DNA of 19,153 bases from Firmicutes bacterium UBA4881. Its GTDB lineage: Bacteria; Bacillota; DTU065. The DNA is taken from positions 1 to 19,153 of the forward strand of contig DHDH01000011.1 of the NCBI GenBank assembly GCA_002399235.1. Direction: 5' to 3'. Positions 1 through 7,841 of this stretch are shown one piece after another. A program made the translations under genes and the position numbers. The notes below the pieces were generated by a model, which saw only the letters and a program-made list of their open reading frames with translations, did not search any database and was not told the DNA's origin. Every line of letters begins with the position of its first letter. Positions within the stretch are counted from its first letter, which is position 1.

Positions 1-170
1 GCGAACTTAATTATACTTGATCTGATCACCTTTTCCCTTTATGGAAGTTATCTTCAGTTATTTTGACTAAAAGCATGTTGTTCGGTTTTCGTAACTCATA
101 ATTGGAATCTGTAGCCTTCCCTCATAATCTTATTGGAAATGTTCATTGAGGTTCATCTAAACTATCTTTT
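1..170. other. Gene-free left edge beyond the gyrA terminator
   Basis: I see no supportable gene, RNA or repeat here. The stretch is A/T-rich with stops in all frames. A TATAAT hexamer occurs on the minus strand at 10-15 but has no recognisable -35 element at the right distance, so I do not call a promoter. It is probably the spacer between gyrA and the next gene to the left, which is outside the window. Confidence 0.5.
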
Positions 171-203
171 GACAAAAAAGGCATTGCTTTAAGCAATACC
201 TTT
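171..203 (-). terminator. Intrinsic terminator of the gyrA transcript
   Basis: Read on the minus strand, the bases 14 nt past the gyrA TAA form a long hairpin. The arms at 203-192 and 188-177 pair over 12 positions with one U-G wobble, and the loop is 3 nt. The 3' arm runs into a T tract (174-179). This is the classic Rho-independent form and probably closes the dnaA/recF-to-gyrA transcription unit. Confidence 0.85.
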
Positions 204-216
204 AAAAAACTTAACT

Positions 217-2658
217 TTAATCAATAATATCTGAGCTATCGGCTAAAGCTACAGAAACCACTTCGTCGCCAGTTTCTGTACGAATAATAGTCACACCTTG
301 TGTACTACGTCCCATCTTAGAAACAGATTCTACTGTTGTTCTAAGAACAATAGCTTCTTTAGTTGCTATGATAACCTCTTCTTCTCCCATCACAGTTAAA
401 GCAGTTACAACATGGCCTGTCTTTTTATTGATCTTCATGTTAATGATACCTTTACCGCCTCGACCTTGGACTCTATATTCCCTAATAGGAGTTTTCTTAC
501 CAAAACCATTTTTAGTTACTGTTAAAACAAACGTTTTTGGTTTTGCAAGGTCCATAGCGACAACCATATCATCTGGTTTTAGTTCAATGCCTTTAACTCC
601 TGAAGTTGCTCTACCCATCTCTCTAACATCTTCTACACGAATACGGATAGCCAAACCTGAAGCGGTTGCGAGGAACACCTCATCCTCGTTTTGAACTTTT
701 ATTACCGAAACTAGTTCATCATTTTCTTCTAGTCTAACAGCAATTAGTCCCTTCTTCAGACGGGTATCGTACTCTGAGAGTGCTGTACGTTTGATCTTAC
801 CATTTCTAGTAGCCATCAAAAGCGAACCATCTTCGGCAAAATCTTTTACCGGTAAAACAGCTGTGATTACTTCTTCTCGTTCAATCTGTAATAGGTTAAC
901 AATAGAAGTACCTCTAGACTGTCTAGATGCATCAGGAATTTGGTAAGCTTTTAGCTGATGGACAAGACCTTTACTGGTAAAGAAGAGGACTGTATCTAAA
1001 GTATTCGCTACAAAAATGTGCTCCACAAAGTCTTCTTCTTTAGTGTCCATACCAATTACGCCTCTGCCACCTCTTTGTTGGCTCTTATAAACTGTCATAG
1101 CTAAACGCTTAATATAGCCATGATGAGTGATCATAACCACTACATCTTCAGAGTGGATGAGATCTTCTTCATCTAAACTAGCAGATTGTAAAGAAATCGC
1201 TGTTCTACGCGGGTCTGCATATTTACTTTTAACATCTAAAAGATCAGCTCTAATAATTCCCATTAGTTTAGAGTGATCAGATAGAATACTACGTAACTCA
1301 GCTATAGTCGCTAATAGCTCGTTGTATTCTGCTAACACTTTATCTCGCTCTAAACCAGTTAATCTTCTTAATCTCATGTCTAAAATAGCATTACCTTGGA
1401 TCTCAGTAAGACTAAATCTAGACATAAGAATATCTAAAGCTTCTTTGTCTGTAGCTGCTTCTCTAATAATTTTGATGACCTCATCTAGATGATCAAGAGC
1501 AATAAGTAGACCTTCCCTGATATGGGCTTGATGCTCAGCTTTGCTTAATTCATACTGCAGCTTACGAGTGGTAACCTCTTCTTGATGCTTGAGATAATAG
1601 TACATCATCTCTTTAAGATTTAAAACTCGAGGTTCACCGTCAACTAGTGCCAGCATTATTGCACCAAAAGTCTCTTGCATCTGAGTATGCTTATAGAGCT
1701 GGTTTAAGATAATCTGTGGACTGACATCTTTTCTTAATTCGATGACAATCCTCATACCTTCTCTACCAGATGATTCATCACGTAGGTCTGTAATACCATC
1801 AATACGCTTAGTTCTTGCCAGGTCGGCAATCTTTTCTACTAAATTTGCCTTATTTACCATGTAAGGAAGTTCAGTAACTAAAATGCGATACTTGCCACCA
1901 CGCATCTCTTCGATATCTGTTTTAGCTCTGACCTTAATCTGCCCTCTACCAGTAAGATAAGCCTTTTTAATACCTTGTTTACCAAGAATTATGCCACCTG
2001 TTGGAAAGTCTGGGCCTTTAACAATTTCTAAAAGTTTATGAATTTCAATGTCTGGATTATCAATAATGGTAACAAGCCCATCAACAATTTCACCTAAATT
2101 GTGAGGCGGAATATTGGTAGCCATACCAACAGCAATACCTGAAGCTCCGTTGATAAGCAAATTAGGTACTCTAGATGGTAATACTGCTGGTTGCATCTCC
2201 TCACCATCGAAGTTAGGTATAAAATCTACTGTTTCTTTGTCAATATCCCTTAGCATTTCCATAGCTAAAGGTGACATTCTAGCTTCTGTATAACGCATAG
2301 CAGCTGGAGGGTCACCATCAACAGAACCAAAGTTACCGTGTCCATCTACTAAAGGATATCTTGTAGAGAAATCTTGGGCCAATCTAACCATAGCGTCATA
2401 GATAGCGGAGTCACCATGAGGATGATATTTACCCATGGTATCACCGACGATTCTAGCCGATTTTTTATATGGCGATTTTGGTGATAGCCCTAATTGATGC
2501 ATTGTGTATAAGATACGCCTGTGCACAGGCTTTAAACCGTCTCTGATATCAGGAAGAGCTCTATCTACAATGACACTCATAGAGTAGTTAATATAAGACT
2601 TTTTCATCTCATCATGTATATCAACATTAATTAGTTTATCCGTAAACTCATTAGCCAC
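217..2658 (-). CDS. gyrA: DNA gyrase subunit A
   Basis: This is the breakage-reunion subunit of type IIA DNA gyrase (A2B2), which introduces negative supercoils using ATP hydrolysed by GyrB. The start is GTG at 2658, preceded by a GAGGTG ribosome site. The protein has 813 residues, usual for the family. The catalytic tyrosine is Y123 in the RYTEARM motif. The quinolone-determining segment HPHGDSAIYD carries S84 and D88, the wild-type residues. A GyrA box (QRGGRG, near residue 527) opens the C-terminal beta-pinwheel and marks it as gyrase rather than topoisomerase IV. It lies 38 nt behind gyrB, so the two are co-transcribed. No truncation or frameshift was seen. Confidence 0.98.
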   Translation of the reverse strand: MANEFTDKLINVDIHDEMKKSYINYSMSVIVDRALPDIRDGLKPVHRRILYTMHQLGLSPKSPYKKSARIVGDTMGKYHPHGDSAIYDAMVRLAQDFSTRYPLVDGHGNFGSVDGDPPAAMRYTEARMSPLAMEMLRDIDKETVDFIPNFDGEEMQPAVLPSRVPNLLINGASGIAVGMATNIPPHNLGEIVDGLVTIIDNPDIEIHKLLEIVKGPDFPTGGIILGKQGIKKAYLTGRGQIKVRAKTDIEEMRGGKYRILVTELPYMVNKANLVEKIADLARTKRIDGITDLRDESSGREGMRIVIELRKDVSPQIILNQLYKHTQMQETFGAIMLALVDGEPRVLNLKEMMYYYLKHQEEVTTRKLQYELSKAEHQAHIREGLLIALDHLDEVIKIIREAATDKEALDILMSRFSLTEIQGNAILDMRLRRLTGLERDKVLAEYNELLATIAELRSILSDHSKLMGIIRADLLDVKSKYADPRRTAISLQSASLDEEDLIHSEDVVVMITHHGYIKRLAMTVYKSQQRGGRGVIGMDTKEEDFVEHIFVANTLDTVLFFTSKGLVHQLKAYQIPDASRQSRGTSIVNLLQIEREEVITAVLPVKDFAEDGSLLMATRNGKIKRTALSEYDTRLKKGLIAVRLEENDELVSVIKVQNEDEVFLATASGLAIRIRVEDVREMGRATSGVKGIELKPDDMVVAMDLAKPKTFVLTVTKNGFGKKTPIREYRVQGRGGKGIINMKINKKTGHVVTALTVMGEEEVIIATKEAIVLRTTVESVSKMGRSTQGVTIIRTETGDEVVSVALADSSDIID

Positions 2659-2696
2659 GGCTTATCACCTCTTTCTCAAAGGCAGTGTTCCAAAAA

Positions 2697-4640
2697 TTAT
2701 ACATCAAGATCACTTACCTCTTTGGCATGTTGCTGGATAAATTCGCGCCGAGGCTCGACTTCTTCGCCCATGAGTGTTTGGAATATCTTTTCAGCCTCTT
2801 CAGCATCAGTAAGATTTAAACGCACAAGAACACGGGTCTCCGGATTCATGGTTGTCTCCCATAATTGATGAGCATCCATTTCACCAAGACCTTTATAACG
2901 TTGTATTGTATAAGTCTTTTTAGCTTCTTCAAACTCTTGTTTCAACGTTTCAAGTTCCGAATCGCTCCAAGCATATTTAAGCCATTTATCTTCTTTTTCT
3001 CTTCTCTCTTCAATCTTGTAAAGAGGTGGTTGAGCTACATACACACGACCTTGTTCGATAAATGGCCTCATATATCTATAAAAGAAGGTTAATAACAAAG
3101 TTCTAATGTGAGCACCATCAACGTCAGCATCAGTCATAATCACAATTCTTTCGTACCTAGCTTTTTCGATATCAAAAGTATCGCTATAACCAGTACCAAA
3201 GGCTTTAATCATAGCACCAATCTCATTATTGGCTAAGATTTTCTCTTCACCATGTTTTTCAACGTTAAGAATTTTACCTCTTAAAGGCATGATTGCTTGA
3301 TATTCACGATTACGACTTGATTTAGCTGTACCTCCAGCAGAGTCTCCCTCAACAATGTATATCTCAGTACCATTAGCATCTTTACGAGAACAATCTGCTA
3401 ACTTACCAGGTAAAGTACCAATTTCTAAAGCACTTTTCCTTCTAGTTAATTCTCTCGCCTTCCTAGCTGCTTCTCGAGCTCTTGACGCAGCTAAAGCTTT
3501 ATCGATAATTATTTTTGCAGTTGATGGATTTTCTTCAAAAAAGATGCCTATTTTTTCACCACATGTTGAGTCAACAATACTTCTAATTTCTGTATTACCT
3601 AACCGGCCTTTAGTCTGTCCCTCAAACTGAGGCTCTCTCATTTTGATAGAGATAATCGAAGTTAGTCCTTCTCTGACATCATCACCGGTAAGATTAGTAT
3701 CATTTTCTTTTAAAATACCTGCTTTACGAGCATAGTCGTTAATTGTTCTAGTAAGAGCAGTTCTAAAACCTGTCAGGTGAGTGCCACCTTCAAAGGTATT
3801 AATGTTATTAACAAAAGAGTAACTGATCTCGGAATAATCATCTGTATATTGCATAGCTACTTCTACTATCACATCATCTTTTTCTACAGAGAAATAGATA
3901 ATATCTTCATGTAGAGGCGTTTTTTTCTCGTTGAGAAAACTCGCAAAAGATGCTATGCCGCCTTCAAAGAAGAAATCTTCTTCTTTTTCCTGGATTTCGT
4001 TACGGAAAACCATCCTTAGTCCTTTATTAAGAAAAGCCAATTCTCTAAAACGTGCCGAAAGAATTTTAGGATCGAAATCCACATCTTTAAATATCGTTTC
4101 ATCAGGTTTAAAAGTAATACGTGTTCCCGAGATCTCTGTTTCGCCCGCCACACTAACCTGTGACTTAGGTATACCTTTGTTAAAATTCTGTCTATAAATC
4201 TGACCATCTTTGTATACTTCAGCAATCAACCATTCAGAAAGTGCATTAACTACAGAAACACCCACACCATGTAAACCACCGGAGTATTTGTAAGCACTGT
4301 CTTCGCCACCAAACTTACCGCCTGCGTGCAAGTGAGTCATAACAATTTCTAAGGTTGATTTACCAACTTCTTTATTTAAACCAACCGGAATACCACGACC
4401 ATTATCTAATACCGAAATTGAACCATCTTTCTGCAAGGTGATTATAATTGTATCGCAAAAACCAGCAAGAGCCTCGTCAATACTATTATCGACTACCTCA
4501 TCAACTAGTTTATGAAGACCTCTTATGCTGGTATCACCAATGTACATACCAGGTCTAAGCCTTACAGGTTCAAGACCTTTTAATATTTTAATTTGGTCAG
4601 CATCATAGTGGGAGTTTTTTAATTGTTCTGTCATGTACAT
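2697..4640 (-). CDS. gyrB: DNA gyrase subunit B
   Basis: This is the ATPase subunit of DNA gyrase. The N-terminal GHKL domain shows EVVDNSIDEA (catalytic E48, Mg-binding N52), DNGRGIP (79-85) and GGLHGVG (121-127). The ATP-contacting lysine is in QTKGRLGN. The TOPRIM domain has EGDSAGG (431-437) and DADVDG (about 502-507), the metal-binding acidic residues. The tail has the usual YKGLGEM and NPETR motifs. At 647 residues it is the short form without the proteobacterial insertion. The start is uncertain: ATG at 4640 or ATG at 4634 (MTEQ). Neither has a convincing Shine-Dalgarno sequence, and a small hairpin (4676-4691) lies in the leader. Confidence 0.98.
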   Translation of the reverse strand: MYMTEQLKNSHYDADQIKILKGLEPVRLRPGMYIGDTSIRGLHKLVDEVVDNSIDEALAGFCDTIIITLQKDGSISVLDNGRGIPVGLNKEVGKSTLEIVMTHLHAGGKFGGEDSAYKYSGGLHGVGVSVVNALSEWLIAEVYKDGQIYRQNFNKGIPKSQVSVAGETEISGTRITFKPDETIFKDVDFDPKILSARFRELAFLNKGLRMVFRNEIQEKEEDFFFEGGIASFASFLNEKKTPLHEDIIYFSVEKDDVIVEVAMQYTDDYSEISYSFVNNINTFEGGTHLTGFRTALTRTINDYARKAGILKENDTNLTGDDVREGLTSIISIKMREPQFEGQTKGRLGNTEIRSIVDSTCGEKIGIFFEENPSTAKIIIDKALAASRAREAARKARELTRRKSALEIGTLPGKLADCSRKDANGTEIYIVEGDSAGGTAKSSRNREYQAIMPLRGKILNVEKHGEEKILANNEIGAMIKAFGTGYSDTFDIEKARYERIVIMTDADVDGAHIRTLLLTFFYRYMRPFIEQGRVYVAQPPLYKIEERREKEDKWLKYAWSDSELETLKQEFEEAKKTYTIQRYKGLGEMDAHQLWETTMNPETRVLVRLNLTDAEEAEKIFQTLMGEEVEPRREFIQQHAKEVSDLDV

Positions 4641-4713
4641 TTGCTGGTCTTATCCGTATAGCGACTATCTACAAGGAGAGACAACTCTCTCTAAACCAGC
4701 TTCCACCTCCCTA

Positions 4714-4959
4714 TCAAAAATCAAATCCCTTCTCAAAGCGCGCTTTGAGCGTAACAGAAGAAATAGGTGATAAGTAAATACGATTATCTGTTGTAATTAT
4801 AAAACTTTTTACTTTATCAGTTATTTTGTTTAGAAAACCTTCGTCTTGAGCAGTTTGGTAAAACTCTCTATTTACTTCTGATTGAGAAAGGATACCTATA
4901 TCCAATATGGCAATAATTTGGTTGTAAGGGATTACAACTTCTTCACCTAGGTGTAACAT
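4714..4959 (-). CDS. remB: RemB/YaaB-type DUF370 protein
   Basis: This is an 81-residue member of the DUF370 family, whose B. subtilis relatives RemA and RemB (YaaB) are linked to biofilm-matrix gene expression. The N-terminal pattern MLHLGEEVVIPYNQIIAILD matches the family, as does the place between recF and gyrB. The ATG at 4959 overlaps the end of recF by 17 nt, which implies translational coupling. No membrane segment or signal peptide is visible. Assignment to RemB rather than RemA rests on position. The DNA-binding role known for RemA is not shown by this sequence alone, and the function in this organism is an inference. Confidence 0.85.
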   Translation of the reverse strand: MLHLGEEVVIPYNQIIAILDIGILSQSEVNREFYQTAQDEGFLNKITDKVKSFIITTDNRIYLSPISSVTLKARFEKGFDF

Positions 4960-6061
4960 CTTTTTTCACCACCACCCTACCTGAACAAATTTCAAAGACT
5001 TTGCGTTGTTCACCAATGATGTTTTCTAAGTCCCGAGGATTAGCAGTTGAAATAAAAGTCTGCACTTTATTTTGACTAATAATCTCAAAAAGTTTTTTTC
5101 TCCTCACATCATCTATTTCCGAAAAAACATCATCTAAAAGCAGGACTGGATATTCACCTGCTTCGCCTCTTAAAAACTCTAGTTCGGCTAATTTTAAGGC
5201 TAACACTACAGTTCTTTGTTGTCCTTGCGAACCAAAAATTCGCACATCGCGTCCATCTATTATCATACTAAAATCATCTCTATGTGGTCCAACAAGAGTA
5301 TAACCTCTTTGTTTTTCCTCAACAGAAGATGATTCTAACGCCTTAATAAAATCTGCTTTTAAGTCTTGGGTAATGGCAAAAGACGGTGAATATTCTAACG
5401 AAAGATTCTCCTTGAGCTCTGTAAGTTTTCGCTGTAAGAGCTTAGCAAGGAGATTCAATCTTGAAAGCATAGTTAGGCGGCGTTCCATCACAACAGATCC
5501 GCTCTCTATAAGTTGTTCTGAAAAAACTGCCAATAGTTTAGAATCTGGTTTTCCTTCTTTAAGTAAATTGTTTCTTTGTTGTAACACTTTATTATAGCGA
5601 CTTAAAGCATGTCGATAATAAGGGTTTACTTGAGAGATCTCCAGATCCATAAATCGGCGTCTTTCAGCCGGGCCTCCCTTTACTAGCTTTAAATCATCAG
5701 GAGAAAAATAAACGCAATTGAGCGTGCCAAGAAAATCTGCTAGTTTAGCTTGGGGTAGACCATCAATCTCAACCTTTTTTCTACCCTTGATAGGTATCCT
5801 CACACCTAATTCAAAATCGCCAATTTGCCTTTGGACAATCCCACGAACATAAGCTTCTTCTTGTCCAAATAATATTAACTCACTATCTTCATTAGTTCTT
5901 GGTGATGAAAGGTGGCAAAGATAGAAGATAGCCTCTAAAAGATTAGTTTTCCCCTGAGCATTATTGCCCACAAGAAAATTTAAACCTTCACCAAAATCTA
6001 AACAAGTTTCTTGATAGTTGCGAAACTTATCTAAGATAAGTTTTGAAAGTAGCAATACCAA
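4943..6061 (-). CDS. recF: DNA replication and repair protein RecF
   Basis: RecF is an SMC-like ATPase that helps load RecA at single-strand gaps with RecO and RecR. The ABC-type motifs are complete: Walker A GNNAQGKTN (32-40), signature GSQGQQR (about 277) and Walker B VLLLDDVFSEID (about 305-316). The length of 372 residues is normal. The start is not certain: TTG at 6061 lies only 4 nt from a GGGGAG site, while TTG at 6055 (MLLSKLIL) is 10 nt away and aligns better with the usual RecF N-terminus (hydrophobic strand then FRNY). No ATG is available. It lies 9 nt behind yaaA and overlaps remB. Confidence 0.96.
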   Translation of the reverse strand: MVLLLSKLILDKFRNYQETCLDFGEGLNFLVGNNAQGKTNLLEAIFYLCHLSSPRTNEDSELILFGQEEAYVRGIVQRQIGDFELGVRIPIKGRKKVEIDGLPQAKLADFLGTLNCVYFSPDDLKLVKGGPAERRRFMDLEISQVNPYYRHALSRYNKVLQQRNNLLKEGKPDSKLLAVFSEQLIESGSVVMERRLTMLSRLNLLAKLLQRKLTELKENLSLEYSPSFAITQDLKADFIKALESSSVEEKQRGYTLVGPHRDDFSMIIDGRDVRIFGSQGQQRTVVLALKLAELEFLRGEAGEYPVLLLDDVFSEIDDVRRKKLFEIISQNKVQTFISTANPRDLENIIGEQRKVFEICSGRVVVKKDVTPR

Positions 6062-6070
6062 GCCACTCCC

Positions 6071-6295
6071 CTATCTTGCGACCTTGTAAACTCCAGAGCC
6101 TTTTAATTCAACAAGATCGCCTTCCTTTAATTGGCGGCCTCGCCTAATTTCGACCTCTCCATTCACTGTTACCTGTCCATCTTGGATTAGCACTTTAGCT
6201 TCTCCACCAGTTGAAACTAAACCAGCCCATTTTAAAAATTGTTCTAGTTTAATCGAGTCAGTTGATATAACAACATTTTTCTCGTTCAAAACCAA
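6071..6295 (-). CDS. yaaA: S4-domain RNA-binding protein, YaaA family
   Basis: This is a small (74-residue) S4-like RNA-binding protein conserved between dnaN and recF in Bacillota and thought to act on ribosomal RNA or ribosome assembly; the exact role is not established. The S4 fold is seen in KLEQFLKWAGLVSTGG, VTVNGE and the arginine-rich RRGRQL followed by GDLVEL. The apparent start is TTG at 6295, which has no clear ribosome site. It sits directly against a long inverted repeat (6300-6367) that could occlude the leader. A downstream TTG at 6289 is an alternative start. Confidence 0.85.
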   Translation of the reverse strand: MVLNEKNVVISTDSIKLEQFLKWAGLVSTGGEAKVLIQDGQVTVNGEVEIRRGRQLKEGDLVELKGSGVYKVAR

Positions 6296-6445
6296 CTAGC
6301 CGCTGTAAGAAAAGCAAAAACAGATTTTTGTTTTGCCATAATAAAATTTGTATCAATCTTACAGCGGTTTTCACCACCTTTCTCTTCTTAACGTTTGCAG
6401 TATACTTCTTTAATTGCAAACATAACAATTATAGCAATATATCTA
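6296..6445 (-). promoter_or_regulatory. dnaN-yaaA spacer with long inverted repeat
   Basis: The spacer contains a perfect 11-bp inverted repeat: CCGCTGTAAGA at 6300-6310 and its complement at 6357-6367. It can be extended by a wobble and an A-T pair. Nested inside is an A/T hairpin with arms CAAAAA and TTTTTG. In the leftward transcript the structure would sit immediately before the yaaA start. There is no T tract after the outer stem, so it is not a standard terminator. A translational control structure, an RNA processing site or a small repeat element are all possible. Confidence 0.5.
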
Positions 6446-7579
6446 TTAAATAATAAGTGGCATCATTATATAGATAAATCCTGGCATTTCTGCTGATTGA
6501 AAAAGAATTGCTGATTCTGGTCCATTAAACTGTATCTCTACTACTTCTCCGATTAAAGATTTTAATCCTTCGAACAAGAAACGATAATCCATCTTGATAA
6601 TTAGATCTTCTCCTTCTTGTTCGACATAGATCTTCTCTTCTGCTTTACCAATCTCTAATTCACCAGAAGCAATAGACATATAGTTATCTTTAATTGTCAT
6701 CTTAACCATAAAGGTAGATGCATTTCTGATCATAACAGCAATACGGTCTACAGCGTCAATTAACTCTTGTCTGCCTATTTTAACAATAGTTCTATGTTGA
6801 GTTGGGATCACCTTCTCGTATGGTGGGAAGGTACCTTCAATAAGCCGCGTTACTATTGTTGTATTCGTTATGTCAAAAAATGCCCTTCTTGGTGTTAAAG
6901 TTAATCGAACCATTTCGTCATTATCTGCTAATAGCTTGGAAATATCAAGCAGATCGTCAGCTGTAATCATAGCAGAAATATTACCATCATGTCCTGGAAG
7001 TTTGTAATAAGCAAGTCTATGAGTATCGGTAGCTACAGCTCGAAGTTCACTGTTTTTACTTTCTAACAATATTGCAGTTAGATATATTCTAGAATGATCA
7101 GCTTTAGCTGCTGAAAAAGCAGTTGAAGTTATTACTTTCTTTAAATCCTGCTGAGGAATATCCCATAATTTAGCTTCTCCAGCTTCAATCTCTGGATTTG
7201 GATCAGGAAACGAAGGATAGTCATTAACATTCATTGTTTTTATTTCGGCTTTAAAACTAGAATTATCATTGCCATCGCTAATAATAATATTGTTAGTATT
7301 TACATCTAAAGCAACATTAATAGGTTTATCAGCAGGCCACTTTCTAACAATATCTGAAAATAACTTACCTTCAACGACAACTTTACCTTCTTCTATTACA
7401 TCGACAGCAATAGTTGTTTTAATACTTAGATCAATATTTGTACCTATCATCGTAAGTTTGCCTTCGCTGGCATTTAAATAAATACCTGTGTATATATCGA
7501 TAGAACTACTGGTTTGGACAGCTCTTTGTACAGTATTGATACTAGGCATTAATACATCTTTTGGGCATTTAAAATGCAT
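6446..7579 (-). CDS. dnaN: DNA polymerase III beta subunit (sliding clamp)
   Basis: This is the ring-shaped processivity clamp that tethers the replicative polymerase to DNA and binds many replication and repair partners. It has 377 residues in three repeated clamp folds of about 125 residues each. The start MHFKCPKDVLMPSINTVQRAV fits the family. The C-terminal strand ends in the usual Y-I-M-M-P-L pattern that contributes to the partner-binding pocket. The ATG at 7579 follows an AAGGGG site. It is separated from dnaA by 262 nt holding the origin-unwinding region, so the dnaN promoter must lie within or beyond that region. It is intact. Confidence 0.97.
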   Translation of the reverse strand: MHFKCPKDVLMPSINTVQRAVQTSSSIDIYTGIYLNASEGKLTMIGTNIDLSIKTTIAVDVIEEGKVVVEGKLFSDIVRKWPADKPINVALDVNTNNIIISDGNDNSSFKAEIKTMNVNDYPSFPDPNPEIEAGEAKLWDIPQQDLKKVITSTAFSAAKADHSRIYLTAILLESKNSELRAVATDTHRLAYYKLPGHDGNISAMITADDLLDISKLLADNDEMVRLTLTPRRAFFDITNTTIVTRLIEGTFPPYEKVIPTQHRTIVKIGRQELIDAVDRIAVMIRNASTFMVKMTIKDNYMSIASGELEIGKAEEKIYVEQEGEDLIIKMDYRFLFEGLKSLIGEVVEIQFNGPESAILFQSAEMPGFIYIMMPLII

Positions 7580-7604
7580 TTCCCAAACACCCCTTCACTT
7601 ATAG

Positions 7605-7673
7605 ATATATATATATTTAAATATTTAAATGATCAGTAGTAGATACAGTAGGTGCTGTTGATAACGTGGATAA
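7605..7673 (-). other. Probable origin-unwinding element (DnaA boxes, trio, A/T tract)
   Basis: On the minus strand, from dnaA toward dnaN, two abutting DnaA boxes occur: TTATCCACG (7673-7665) and TTATCAACA (7664-7656), each one mismatch from TTATCCACA. A short GC spacer follows. The opposite strand, read 3' to 5' from 7651, then gives GAT-GAC-ATA-GAT-GAT-GAC, close to the DnaA-trio pattern. Last comes a 26-nt pure A/T run (7605-7630). Order, orientation and place between dnaA and dnaN match the basal unwinding system described in B. subtilis. The assignment is by analogy. Confidence 0.7.
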
Positions 7674-7707
7674 GGAGTTTAAACCCCATGGTTATAGAGT
7701 TTATATC

Positions 7708-7838
7708 TATGGATAAGATGTTGATGGTTTGTTTTATTAATTAACATATTCCACAGCTAACATTTAAAAGCTAAAAGTAGTTTAAAACTATCCACATTTA
7801 AAATTACTTATCCAGATTTAAATCACAGGTTATCCAGA
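7708..7838 (-). other. DnaA-box cluster downstream of dnaA
   Basis: Four further near-consensus DnaA boxes lie between the dnaA stop and the unwinding element: TTATCCATA (minus strand, 7716-7708), CTATCCACA (plus, 7788-7796), TTATCCAGA (plus, 7808-7816) and TTATCCAGA (plus, 7830-7838). Each differs from TTATCCACA by one base. Together with the two boxes at 7656-7673 they form the downstream half of a bipartite origin. Confidence 0.6.
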
Positions 7839-7841
7839 TCT

